A stretch of 64,000 nt of DNA from Theobroma cacao (taxonomy: Eukaryota > Streptophyta > Magnoliopsida > Malvales > Malvaceae). The stretch spans positions 21,826,551 to 21,890,550 of the forward strand of contig NC_030854.1 of assembly GCF_000208745.1 (NCBI RefSeq), read 5' to 3'. Positions 21,938-34,219 of this stretch are shown in pieces; position 1 is the stretch's first letter; every line of letters starts with the position of its first letter. The position numbers and the translations under genes were made by a program. The notes beneath the pieces are model-generated. The model worked only from the letters and a program-made list of their open reading frames with translations, searched no databases and was not told where the DNA came from.

Positions 21938-24900
21938 ATGGCAACCACTGGTTTCAGTGCTGGTTCACCTCCTATTTTTTTTGGAGTGAATTATCCCTTT
22001 TGGGCTGTGAAGATGCGAACATACCTGAAGGCATTTGATTTGTGGGAGTCAATTGAGTCTGGTGAAGCTCCTGTGATGAGGCATGCAAATCCTACTTTGG
22101 CACAGATCAAACAACACAATGAAGATGTAGCTAAGAGGTATAAAGCATTAATCTATTTACAGTCTGCTGTTTCGGAATCTATTTTTGCAAAAATCATGAA
22201 TTATGAGGATCCTAAGGTTGTTTGGGATAGTTTGAAAGAGGAATACTAGGGTAGTGATCGAACTAGGACAATGCAAGTGTTGAATTTGTCTACGCAGTTT
22301 AAGCTTATGAAGATGAAGGAAGAAGATAGCATTCAGGATTATACTGATAAATTGTTGAGGTTAGTAAATGAGTTAAGGCAATTAGGAGAAGATGTGAGTG
22401 ATAAGAGAGTAATGAACAAGATTTTGGTTAGTATTCCAGAGAGATTTGAAGCTAAAATCTCTTCTCTAGAAGATTCTAAAGATTTAACTAAAATTTCTGT
22501 TAATGAACTTGTAACACCCGACCCTAAATTATTTGTGATATATCATTCACATGCTTTGGATAGCATGTTTGTATATTGAATTGCCCCAAAAAATAAGTTA
22601 AATGACTGTATTGCCCCAAATGGTACGGTTCAGTTAAATAAGTTTTGAACTAATTTAAATAGAGAATCAATGATGAATTTGAGAAAACTAAAACCCATGC
22701 ATTTATTCAAAATGAGGATTCAGAGTTTGAGATCCGATTTGGAGTTAATCCGGACTTTAAGTATTCTAAGGGTAAAATGATAATTTACCACCTAAAGACG
22801 AATATGAAATTTTTTATAAAAAAAAAAGAAGATTTTTTAATCCCGTTTGATTAAGATTGATTATATTAGACTTATTGAAGTATAACTTAAGGGTTTTGCA
22901 GTGAAAAAGTTTAATTCCGGTGATTTTTGGAGTGTAAGGGCAAAATCGTAATTTTACCACCCGTGGATAAAATTTGAGATTTTGAGAGAATTTAGATCAA
23001 ATTTGACAAATTGGAAAATGGTATGAGTATAAGGGATGAAAAATATGTCTATGGGCAATTTTTCAATTTTTGGGGTAAAAATGTAATTTTTGACTTTTAC
23101 GGGGGCAAAAGTGTAAATTTCAAAAATTACTCCACCAAGACTTTGGATAAGTCTGAGAATTTTATCTAAGCTATGGATATGTGGGACAAGTGTATGCTGA
23201 AAATTTGGAAACATATGGATGGCTAGAATTTAAACAATTAATAAAACATTAAAAAAATGAATAAAATAATATTATATTATTTTAGCCTTTAAAAAGGTCA
23301 AAATTTCCAGAATTCTCATCTTCTTCAAGCCATCCAAACCAGGAGAGAAAAGGAGGAAAAGAAATAAGAACCCTAGCTGAAAAATTTGGGGAAAATCAAG
23401 AGAAATCAAGAAATCAAGCATTAAAAAGGTAAATTTCATTGATTTTCCTTGTGATTTTCACTACCCATGCATTTTTTCTCATTTCCATGCAAAATTAGAA
23501 AGTGGGGATGGACACCCATGCTGGCCAAACCTCCATGGATGAAATTTTGAGCTTGAGTTTTGGTTGATTTTAATTGAATTAAGTGATTTTAGTTAGGTTA
23601 TATTGAAATATAGCAAAAATAAGCTAGAGAAATAATTTTCTCCCATTGAAATCCATTATGCCAAATTTTCAAAGGAAATATTGGCTGCTTATCTTGATGT
23701 TTATTTGAGGAATTATGATGAATAATGATGAATTATGAGCCTAGAAAAATAATAAGAATTTTCAGAGCAAAAATACGAATTTTTACCCACTAGGGGTATT
23801 TTCGTAATTTGTTGTCAGGACTGATAATTTGCACCACACTGAGAGACATTAAGTCAATTTGGGTGCAATTGAGGTATAGAAACTAAAAAAAAATAATTTG
23901 GAGTTTAAACGGACGCGTATATCGATTTATCGGGTAAAAGACCGAAATAGGCTAACACCACGTTTAGGCAAAATTTAGACATTTTGCACTTCATACCATG
24001 CATTAGTAGTATAAATTAGTTTTTTTTGGTTTAGTACCAAAGTAGTAAACCTCTTAATTGTGCAATTTGTCAAGGTGGCGAATCCTCTAGCAAGGGCAAA
24101 GAAATCGCACTCGAGGAGTAATAGTTGGAGTACCCGAATTTAGTTTTCGAAAACTGTGAGTGAACTTATTATCATCTTAATTATCTAGAGTAGTTTTATA
24201 CAATTGTATGATTTTATGAAAAATGGGTTTCAATGGTAAATTACTGTGTTTTAGGAGAAATTGTGATTTTATAAAATGATTTTATAGATTTTCTAGAAAA
24301 TTGAATACTGGTTTTGAAAATAGAGTGATTGGAGACTGCCCGCTTGTGTTATAAATTGTGTTTTAAATTATATGGCTTATAGCAATATGTGAGCATGAAT
24401 GGCAAAGTTTGTGTTTGTATCAAAATTATATATACTATGTAGTCAGCCTTGAGAGGCTGATTGCGATAAATTGCCATGTCATGCAAATAAGAATTTTATA
24501 AATCAGGTGGTAGATAAAATAAAGATTAGCTACTGCAATGGCAAGGTTCCGTGGACCAGCCTATTATAGGGGCACGGTAAACTCCTTTATATTCTCACCT
24601 CAGTCGTAGAGGCGCGTAGGGTATCTCCTGAGGTAGGCTTTTTGAGTGCACTTCACGTGGACCACCGCGTGAGAGTGAGACTCAGCCAACGCCAAGGTAT
24701 GGCTAGAATTTCAGATGTAAAGATATTTAACAGCCTTGGTGGACTCGGTCAGATGCTTAGGCCAAGGCATCCTCGGGAATGATTTTGGCAGGAGCCAAGT
24801 TTTGTGAAATACATAAGCCAAGTTGATTATTTGAGTAAATTGATTATTGATGTTATGAAAAACATACTGAAATGAAATATCTTACTTGTCTCTATTTACT

Positions 24901-27900
24901 TGACTTTAGATGGTTTAGATGGTATCTGTTTACTCACTGGGATTATGTAATCTCACCCCACTTTCTATCCATTTTTGAAGCTCAGGACAGTTTGTTGATA
25001 GTTGATTAAGACGAGAATTAATCTCGGAGTTGCATCCTAGAAAGTAAGGGTTATTAGCCCTACACTTTCTTGGTCAGTTGGGGGCCCACGTGTCACTGTA
25101 AAAGTAATTTTATACTTCAGTTATCTGATTTAAAGTATGTATGAACATATTTATCTTTTACACCATGTTTTTGGCAAGTTTCGATATTTTCGAAGAAAAA
25201 TGATGAAAATGCCCCTGTGAGCCAGAAAATAATATTTTATTATTTTGATTTGGAAACGACTATTGATTTCATGAAACGTGAGATTTAATAATTGTCGCTC
25301 ATCGGGAAGATGCGAAAGTTGATACGAGAGCCTTGCAAGGTTTTGATCGACATTCGGGGTAATGAATGCCTATCGAGACGTCGCGGCGGTTGTCACTGGC
25401 CCGATGGGAGTTCTGGGTCGTGACAGAACTAGTTGGTGCTTTGGTTGCTCAAGAGCAAAGGAGAGCTCTCAGGTGTGAAGTTTCTATTGAAAATGCTTTG
25501 GTAACTAAGACCAAAGGCTGACGAAGCAAGGGTGAGAGTTCTAAGAAGCCAAAGTACAGTAAAGGAGGTGATGATAAGCAAGGGAAAATGAAGGACAAGT
25601 ATCCTTCTTGTCCTCATTGTAAAAAGAGCAATCATACACCTAAATACTACTAGTAGCGACCTCATGTGAAGTGTAGTGGTTGTAATCAGCTTGGTCATGT
25701 AGAGAGGGTTTGCAAAGTGAAAAAGGTTGAAGGAGATAACAAAGCAGCAGTAGCTGAGGAAGTTACTGAGTCTAAGGAAGTACTGTTCATGGCTAAAGTT
25801 GATGTTGATTCAGCTAAAAGTAATACCTAGTTGATTGATTGTGGTAGTTCTAACCACATTACAGGAAATGAGAAACTGTTTAGTAAGCTTGATAAGAGTT
25901 TTAACGTCAAGGTGAAAATTGGCAATGGTATGTTTTTGAAGATACTTGGAGTAGGTACTATTACAGTGAAAACTCCAAAAAGATTGAAATCAATTTCTTA
26001 TGTGTACTTTGTACCTGATGCACAGCAAAATCTGTTGAGTGTTGGTCAGTTGACTGATAACAAGTATGTGTTGCTATTCAAAGGTAAAGCCTGCACTATA
26101 TTTGGCAGAACAGGTGCTGAAATTTTGACAGTAGCCATGAAGAGCAGATGTTATCCATTGAATTTAATGGAAACTGAGCATAGTGGCTTTTATGGTGAAG
26201 TGAATATGTCAGAATTGTGGCACAGAAGGTTTGGACATGTGAATTACAATTCACTTGTCAAGATGGCATCAGAAAATATGGTAGATGAATTACCTGGCAT
26301 ACAAAGGGATTTGAAACTGTGTGATGTTTGTCAGTATGGAAAGTAGTGCAGAAAGCCCTATCCTAAGGAGAGGAGGTGGAAAGCTCAGCAGAAATTAGAG
26401 CTTATTCATACAGATCTCTGTGGTCCTATGAAAGAAGCATCTTTGAATGATAGTAAGTATTTTTTATTTTTCATTGATGACTATACCAAATTCTGTCGGG
26501 TTTATTTTCTGGTGCATAAATCAGATGCTTTGCAGCAGTTTGTTAAGTTCAGAAAATTAGTTGAGAACTTTGCAGAGCTGCATATTAAAACTTTGAGAAG
26601 TGATAATGGTTCTGAGTTTACTCATCAGAGTTTGAGAAGTTTTTGGAGAATCTGGGAGTTAGGCATCAGTTGACTGTGACTTACAGTCCTCATCAGAATG
26701 GGACAGTAGAAAGAAAAAATAAAACTCTCTTGGAGATGAGTAGATGTATGTTGTTTCAAATGGATTTACCAAAGAGGTTTTGGGCTGAAGCAGTGAATAC
26801 TGCTAATTATATTTTGAATGTGACCTGTACTAAAGCCTTAGCATCAAAAACTCCTTATGAACTGTGGTACAATTATAAACCAACAGTGTCTCATCTTAGA
26901 GTTTTTGGTTGTGTCTGATTTGCAAAGGTTGTTGATGAGAAAAGGTCTAAATTAGATCCTAAGGCTCTACAAGTAATTCATTTGGGATATAGTGATGTTT
27001 CCAAGGGATATAGACTATTGGATGTGAAGTTTGAAAGGTTGTTTATAAGCAAAGAAGTGATGTTTGATGAAGGGTAGAAATGGAATTTTGAAAAGAATAT
27101 AGCTGAAAGTGTTGATCTGGTTGAATTATCTAGCAAGTCAGTTGATGAGGAAGCTAGTGAGACTAAAGACATTGAAAATGAAAGGTTAGCAGTAAGTGGA
27201 ACTAGATCATTGACTGATATTTGCAGCAAATGTAATGTTGCTGTGGCAAAACCTACTTGTTTTGCAGAGGCCAGTGCAGATGAAAATTGGAAGGCTGCAA
27301 TGGACACTGAAATGAGTATGATTTTAAAGAACAACACTTGGAATTTGGTTGATAGGCCAAAGGATCAGAATGTTATAGGTGTTAAATGGGTGTTCAAGAC
27401 AAAGTTGAACCCATATGGTACAATAAATAAGTACAAAGCAAGGCTGGTTGTAAAGGGGTTTACATAGACTTATGGTATTGATTTTTTTGAAACATTTGCA
27501 CCTGTTGCCAGGCTTGATACAATAAGATTAATTGTGGCATTATCAGCTAATCAAGGGTGGAAGATAAGTCATCTTGATGTGAAATCTGCATTCTCGAATG
27601 GCATATTGACTGAGGACATTTATGTGAAACAGCTAGAAGGCTATGTTGTGAAAGGTTCAGAAACTAAAGTGTGTAAGTTGGTGAAAGCTTTGTATGGCCT
27701 TAAACAGGCTCCACGAGCCTGGTATGACAGAATTGACCAGCATTTCAGAAGTTTGGGGTTTGATAGAAGTTTAACAGAATCAACTTTGTATGTTCTGAAA
27801 GTTGAAGATTCTGTTAAGCTGATAGTTGCTTTATATGTTGATGATTTGTTAATAACAGGTCCAGATGAGACGCATTTGATGAATTTTAAGGCTCAAATGA

Positions 27901-28805
27901 TGTCAGCTTTTGAAATGATAGATTTGGGATTAATGTCTTATTTTCTAGGCTTGGAAGTTCAGCAGAATGATGGTGAAATTTGTTTAGATCAGACTAAGTA
28001 TGCTCGAGAATTACTGAGAAAGTTCAAAATGAGTGATTGCAAGTATGTTCTTACTCCACTTACTGTTGGTGTTAAATTCTGCAAGAATGATGGTTCTGGT
28101 GATGCAAATGGTCTGCTGTATAGAAGCATGATAGGTTCACTATTATACTTATCAGCTTCTAGACCAAACATTGTGTATGCAACCTGTCTTCTTTCAAGGT
28201 TTATGCAGTCTCCATCACAGGATCATTTGAAGGCAGTTAAAAGAATTATTAGATATGTGAAAGGAACAGTTTATTTTGGTTTAAGATACTTAAAGGATGA
28301 AAGCTTTGAAGTTGTTGGGCACGGTGATAGTGATTGGGCTGGCTCAGTAGACGATTCAAATAGTACAGGTGGTTATTGTTTTTCTCTTGGTAGTGTAGTG
28401 TTCTCATGGAATTCTAAAAAGCAAGAAATTATAGCTCAGTTATCTGCTACGGTAGAGTACATAGCTACTGCAGCAACAGCAAAGCAAGCTCAGTGGTTAA
28501 AAAAAGTTTTGACAGATTTAGTAGTGGTTCAGACTAAAGGAATTCTTTTGAATGTTGATAATCAGTCTGTTATTGCTATGGCAAAGAATCCAGTGCTTCA
28601 TGGCAAGACCAAACACATTCGAGTCAAGTTTCATGCTTTAAGGGATGCTATGAAGAACAATAAGGTTGAATTGCAGTATTGCTCAACTGAAGATCAGCTT
28701 GCTGATATTTTTACCAAGGGGCTTAATCGTGAGAGGTTTGAGTTTTTAAGATCTGGTTTAGGTGTTCACCAAACTAAAGATCAAGGAGGTGTGTTAGAAA
28801 GGTGA
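21938..28805 (+). pseudogene. Copia gag-pol polyprotein, broken and split by a solo LTR
   Basis: Gag starts at ATG 21938 (MATTGFSAGSPP) and runs to the nested LTR at 22510, with a TAG at 22247. It resumes at 25431 (VGALVAQEQRRALR) with two zinc knuckles (CPHCKKSNHT and [14 protein letters not shown]). Then follow protease (LIDCGSSNH, 25830), the integrase HHCC finger (HRRFGHVNYN to CDVCQYGK), the integrase core (IHTDLCGP, LRSDNG), and reverse transcriptase from 27285 with YVDD at 27834-27845. RNase H follows (DSDWAGSVDD to KHIRVKFH, DIFTKGL). The last frame, 27534-28805, is open for 423 codons and ends 14 bases inside the 3' LTR. Stops at 22247, about 25519, 25652, 25655, 25828, 26344, 26920, 27077 and 27465 and a frameshift near 26625 make it inactive. 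Seven or more of these stops are TAG. Confidence 0.93.
22510..25425 (+). mobile_element. Solo LTR nested in copia gag (TSD GAACT)
   Basis: The element starts TGTAACACCCGACCC and ends GGGTCGTGACA, flanked by GAACT at 22505-22509 and 25426-25430. Excising it with one TSD restores the gag codons for VNELVGALV. It is 2916 bases with no coding capacity. TG...CA ends and a 5-base TSD define an LTR. Its length and the TGTAACACCC start fit long Ty3/gypsy LTRs, but that is inference. A very degenerate short non-autonomous element is the alternative. Confidence 0.9.
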
Positions 28806-29322
28806 TCTTTATTTGGTAGATGAAAAGCTATGAGTTGTGGTAGAAGAAAGGATCAGATGGCATGTTGCAAAGATATTTTGAAGCAGCTGTTGGAATTAAA
28901 ACGCAGCAAGCAAGAGTTGTTTTGATTTTACTGATATGTTTGTTAATGAAACGGTGTTGAAGTTTGTCGTTTTACTTAGTTTCTTTTATGTTTTATTGTT
29001 ACGGTGTCGTTTTGTATTTTTTTGTAAGGCTTTAAGCCAAGTTTGTTTTCCAATTTGTTAATCTGGTTGCTGGGCACTAGTCTTCATGATGAATGTGAGC
29101 TGAGTTCAGGCTCGATTCATTTTGGTTTGAAAACAGTTGCTATTTTTGTGGATCTGGGCAGATTTTTAATTCAAAACTGCTCATATAAATACTGAGGGAT
29201 GTATTAAACATTGTGATGATTTTCCAGAATATATTTCTCACTACTCTGTTTAGAATTTTCTTCTACTTTCTCTGCTTCTCCTCTCTTATTCTGGATTTCA
29301 TAAACACTTATAAAATCTTACA
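28792..29322 (+). repeat. Copia 3' LTR
   Basis: The same length (531) as the 5' LTR, preceded by a short purine-rich stretch (CAAGGAGG) that would be the polypurine tract. Confidence 0.95.
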
Positions 29323-29327
29323 CCTGG

Positions 29328-31799
29328 GAGGCAAATAATTGATAATATCATCATAACACAAGAGGTAATTCACTCTTTTAAGAGAAAGCGGGGACGTGTG
29401 GGATGGATGATGATTAAAATTGACTTTGAAAAAGCTTATGACAGATTGCGTTGGGAATTCATTTATGGCACTCTAATTGATGCCAATATCCCATCTCAAA
29501 TTATAGATTTGCTTGTTCGAGGTTAGGTCAACAGTACATCTCAAATTCTATGGAACGGGGAAATTTCTGATGCATTCGTTCTATCTAGGGGGCCTGACAA
29601 GGATATCCTTTTATCCTTGTATCTTTTTATACTTTGCATGGAATGTTTATCACATGGAATTAATGCTGCAGTGTCTAATGGATTATGGTGACCTGTTAAG
29701 CTATGTAGAAATAGCCCACCACTCTCTCATTTACTTTTTGCTAATGACCTGTAGAAACCTTCGTTTAACAAATGGAGGTTATTAAGGAAGTTTTGGATGA
29801 CTTTTGTATTTGTTCAAGAGAAAAAGTCAACATTGAAAAATCTTCAGTTGTTGCTCCAGAAATGTAACAACTTCCTCGATTACTGATATTGCTGAAAGTT
29901 CAGGTTTCTTTTATACAAAAAATATAGGCAAATATATGGGTGTTTTCACTTATACATAGACGCAAGGGTGCAAATCTATTTACTTAATTAGAAGAGAAAA
30001 TCACAAGCAAGCTTAGTCATTGGAAAGCGGTCTCACTCTCTTTTGTAGGTAGAACAACACTGGTTAAGTCGATGTTAATGTCTACACCATATTATGTCAT
30101 GCAAACAGCTATGCTTCCAATTAAGACTTGCAAGATAATTGAAGCTCATTGTAAGGCCTTCCTTTGGGTTGGAACAGTGAATGTCAGAAAGGTTCACTTA
30201 ATAAATTGGAGCAATCTTTGTCGTCTAAAGGAAGAAGGTGGCCCAGACATCAGAAATTTGAAATTGATAAACCAAGTTTTTATGTGGAAAGCATGCTGGA
30301 GGTAGGTCATAAATCTAGATGCTTTATAGGCCAAAATGCTGCATTCCAAATACGGCATAGAAATCTTATGTTTGCCAGATAGTATTCATAAACTTGGAGC
30401 GTCTACGTTTGAACTGCTGTTAGCCAAATCTGGTCACAGTTTAAGCCAAACATCATATGGGCATTAGGTAACTGGGTTTCAACATGGTTCTGGACCGATC
30501 AGTTGCTCGATGATATACTACAAGTTGATACTACAAAGTCTATTAGTGTTGAAATTGTTGACAAAGGTAGTGTTAAAGAATATGTCACTGCAGAGGGAGA
30601 GTGGGACTTAGATAGGGTCGTAAATTTGCTCCCTACTAAAATATATAATCGTTTGACTGAAACGATTCCCCCTATCAATATTATGGAGCAGGATAGACTT
30701 TTTTGGGCCCATAGGCCATTTGGCATGTTCACTATGTCATCTGCAAACAAAGTCTTACGAGGTTTGTCCTTTCCAAGTGCGGTTCCAGGCAACAAGATGT
30801 GGAAACTAATTTAGAAGTGGTGTGGTCGGAACGTATAAGGACATTTCTTTTTCTTTACTCTCATAAGAAGATTCTGACACATCAAGAAAGAGTGTGCAAA
30901 AACTTTGCTATTGATCCGAGATGTCCTACATGCCAAGTCAATGAGGAATCCATTTTGCACTGCCTTAGAGATTGTCTTGCTGCTGCTACTGTCTGGTTTA
31001 AACTTCTCCCACAGAATCATCAAGGTATCTTCAATACTCAATCCTTGAATGATTGGCTATTTCATAACCTCGATAACAGTATAAATTTGGCTTTTGATGC
31101 ACCCTAGAACCTAATTTTTGAAATCTCATGTTAGATGATATGGAGATGGGAAAACTCAGCTATTTTTGAGAATATACAGAAGACCACAGAAAGTCGTTTG
31201 TGTGCAATTCGGGGATTAGTGCTTGATGTTATGCCTACTAACACAATCCCTATTCTAATTGAAAGAGAAATATCGTTTGTCTCGGCAGATTGAATGATAG
31301 GTTGGCAACCTCTTGCAACAAACTTCATTACCTTGAATGTTGATGGTGTTCCACGGTCATTTCTTAACAGAGCAGCTGCCGGAGGTGTATTAAGAGATGC
31401 TCATGGTAATTGGATCACAAATTTCTCTCTTTGTCCGGAGCCGTGCTCAATTTATAGGGCTGAGTTTTGGAGTGTTTTGAAAGGTCTAACAATGCTTGGG
31501 ATTTGGGGATAGAAGGATTGACTTGAAAGTTGAGAATAGCGAAATCATGAAAGTTATAAATCCAGAATCGACGATCACCAACCACAATTATGATTTAATT
31601 CAAACGATTAAGAGATTGCTTCTAAAATAGTGGGTCGTAAAAGTTAGACACGTCTTTCGTGAAGGAAACATTGTTGCAAGCTGTATGGCGAACATGGGGA
31701 TAACACTAGAGAATAGTTTTACGTTACTTGATGTTTCTCTTCTAGTGATTAATTCTTTTCTGTTTCACGGTGTAGTTAAACTCAATTCCTCAAGCTAAT
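29328..31799 (+). pseudogene. LINE ORF2, 3' half (RT, zf-RVT, RNase H)
   Basis: It resumes directly after the copia TSD with GRQIIDN and the catalytic KIDFEKAYDRLRWEF. At the polymerase active site the expected (F/Y)ADD reads FAND at about 29737-29748, an Asp-to-Asn change that would kill the enzyme. Then come TPYYVMQTAMLPI and KVHLINWSNLCRLKEEGG (30072-30300). The zf-RVT finger at about 30840-31060 has CPTCQVNEESILHCLRDC. An RNase H (RVT_3) domain follows at 31320-31790 (TLNVDGVPRS, AAAGGVLRDAHGNW, RAEFWSVLKG, VRHVFREGNIVA). Many stops are present. Confidence 0.85.
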
Positions 31800-32264
31800 A
31801 GAAGTTCATTTTTCCAAAACAAAAAATTATCAAACCTTCATTTATAAAAATGTTTAATGACATTTATATCCTCATATGAAATAGTAAGTATAATTTAATA
31901 TTTTTGCATAATTTTACTAACTAAATTAGTCCTCCTTAGGCCTATACATGTTTATCATTCTTCAATTTTCACGAAAATTAAAAAAAAATTAATTGTAATG
32001 TACTTTATATTAAAGTTAGTAAATTTTTAATAATATAAATTTTCAATTCTTTTTAAGATGAAAAAGTACAAAATTATGAAAACTAAAGTTATAATAACAA
32101 AAAATAAAAAAGTATCAAGTAATTTAAAAAAAGTTATTTGAGACATTCCCAAAAAGAATAAGAAGAGAGAGTATCACTTATCCAGAAATATATTAATACG
32201 TGTAGTAACATAGACTAATATAGTTTAATAAGAGAAAAAGACATAATATCTAAAAAAAATCAAT
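31800..32264. other. AT-rich spacer, nothing recognised
   Basis: Strongly AT-rich with homopolymer A and T runs. There are no reading frames or repeats of note. Confidence 0.6.
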
Positions 32265-32731
32265 AAACTATTTAGAAAAATTTAAATAAGTTCTTATTTA
32301 TTTATTACGTTCAATTGAATCTTTATACTTTTATTTTGAGCCAAATAAACCATTATATTTTTATTTTAACTCAAATAAGCTCTTATGACTAATAATTGAC
32401 TTAGTCCAAATATCATTTGTCATTTTATGCCATATGGTGTTGACATGGTATTCTAACATATCATAATTGATAATGATATAACATGATGACATACCATAAG
32501 TGATGATGATGTGATATGCTTATTTGACATGATAACATGACCAAGTGATACTTTTTACCCTTCACATGAACGTTATATGGATACAAAATGATAAATGTTA
32601 TTTTAACTAATGATAATTAGTCAATTATTAGTTTTAAGAGCTTATTTGATCTAAAATAAAAATATAAGGACTTAATTAAAGAGAATAAAAAATAAGTGTT
32701 TAATTAAATTTTTTTAAAAGGATTATGAACT
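32265..32731. mobile_element. Palindromic MITE-like element
   Basis: The two halves are imperfect inverted repeats. The inner arm AAATAAGCTCTTATGACTAA (about 32374-32393) pairs with about 32620-32655, and the outer arms (TTAAATAAG..., TATTTTTATTTTG) pair with the right side up to about 32730. Family and target duplication are unresolved because a LINE inserted at the right edge. Confidence 0.55.
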
Positions 32732-34207
32732 TTTTTTTTGGAAGAAAGATGAATATTTCATTACATCATCAACATCAATACACTATGAGCGACTTTACAT
32801 AAATCTATAGCAATAACCACCCACAATATTATGTAAAGCATGAAAGATGAGTCCCATTAAAAACCTTATCATGAAAAAACCCAATGGGATAAAAATCATG
32901 ATAAGGAAAAAAGAGTACCCAAGCTAATCATGCATTAAAAATAACCCAATCTAAGCCCACACACCCTTAATTAATTGAGCAACAAGGCGTCTTTTATCAC
33001 ATAATCTCTAAGTAGTTTGGTATAACAAAAGCATCCCTCAATATAGATTGATCTGTTGGCATATCCTTATCAAACTTTGCTACCATATGAGCCGCCACAT
33101 TGCTTTTCCTATGCACATGCTTCACAATTTACGTTGCCGTCCCTTTTAACAAAACAACACAATCCTCTACTAATAAACCTAAAACGCCTTTGAAATTTTT
33201 ACTTGAAATCCATCCAGTCACCAAGAGGTTATCGACTTCTATCTCATCAAGCATAATATTATTTTCTAGACACATCAGCACCTCTCAAATAATAACCCTT
33301 CTTTCCGCATCATAAGCACATGAGTTGTGTAACATTCTTTTTGCACCCATGAGTACCACGCCACCAATAGAGTTTCTAACCTCAAAACTCGCAGCCATCA
33401 TGGCTTCACCATCCCTTACAAATAAGGCAGCATCTGAGTTCAACTTTAGACCATTAGGTCTACTCCAAGGTGTCCACAACACAGCATTTATATGTTGCGT
33501 ATTATGGGCAGAACAATTGGCCTCCCTATATTGCTATCACATAGTCAAGCCCATATTCATGACCTCGCTTGGTTCCATCTTCTTGTCTTAAAGATCAACA
33601 AGTTTCTAGATTTCCATATTGCGCATAAAAGATAAAAATTTCTTCAATATTCTCGTTATCAATTTGATCACATAGGAAACAAATCCTTAAAATAAATTAT
33701 GAAACTGGAACCCAATATCTCTAAATCCCCGTCTCAAAGCCAATCACACTACTTGAACATACTAACAATTGCATAGACAATGAAAACTAGTTTCTGGATC
33801 ATTGCCACATAAATGACAAAGCATATCCACTTTCACATGCCGTTTACAAAGAGCAACCCTAGTAGGAAGAATTCCCCTCATGGCTCTCCAAGCAAACAAG
33901 AGTACTTTCATAGGAATATTTAAATTCCAAAACTTTTTCCAAATTATTGAAAAATTGTTTGAAGAGTTTGCCCCATCATTAGTGCTAGTTACAAAATAAG
34001 GTAGTCTGTGTAGCCAGATTTAACAGATACTCACCCTGCCTATTATCAAACCATATTTGTTTATCATTTGGAAGCCTCTTATTAATTAGGATTGATAAAA
34101 TCAAATTGCATTCAAACGGTGGGAACTATCTATTAACTTTTTTTACATCGCACAACTTTGTACTTGAATTAAATAAGTTGCATTAATGTGTCATGGTGAA
34201 GTAACGG
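32732..34207 (-). mobile_element. 5'-truncated LINE on the minus strand (12-base TSD)
   Basis: GGATTATGAACT occurs at 32720-32731 and again at 34208-34219. Between them is a LINE 3' end read leftward: zf-RVT remnants (about 34000-33700), an RNase H region at 33482-33285 (GLKLNSDAALFVRDGEAMMA) and a tail of eight A's at 32739-32732. The long TSD, poly(A) end and 5' truncation are the signature of target-primed reverse transcription. It has several stops and is a different insertion from the large LINE upstream. Confidence 0.88.
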
Positions 34208-34219
34208 GGATTATGAACT

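Larger units (their letters stand above)
21332..29322 (+). mobile_element. Ty1/copia LTR retrotransposon inserted in the LINE (TSD CCTGG)
   Basis: Two 531-base LTRs start TGTTAGAAAGG and end ATCTTACA. They are flanked by CCTGG at 21327-21331 and 29323-29327. The primer binding site matches initiator Met tRNA. Gag-pol is complete in domain order but has about nine stops and a frameshift. By eye the two LTRs differ at about 18 positions (about 3.4 per cent), so insertion is fairly recent relative to the LINE. A solo LTR is nested inside gag. Confidence 0.95.
17844..31799 (+). mobile_element. L1-type LINE, old, split by a copia element
   Basis: This is a non-LTR retrotransposon with ORF1 (DUF4283 plus zinc knuckle) and ORF2 (endonuclease, reverse transcriptase, zf-RVT, RNase H). 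It is interrupted at 21332-29322 by a copia element whose CCTGG duplication falls in the codons of the conserved SSFIPGR motif. Removing the copia and one TSD restores the motif's continuity. No clear poly(A) tail or target duplication is seen; both ends are placed from coding homology. Confidence 0.85.

Noticed and set aside
22510..25425. Mutator-type insertion with 9-base TSD in copia gag
   Set aside because: At first GAACTTGTA/GAACTAGTT looked like a 9-base duplication, but TG...CA ends with an exact 5-base GAACT duplication explain the site better and restore the gag frame.
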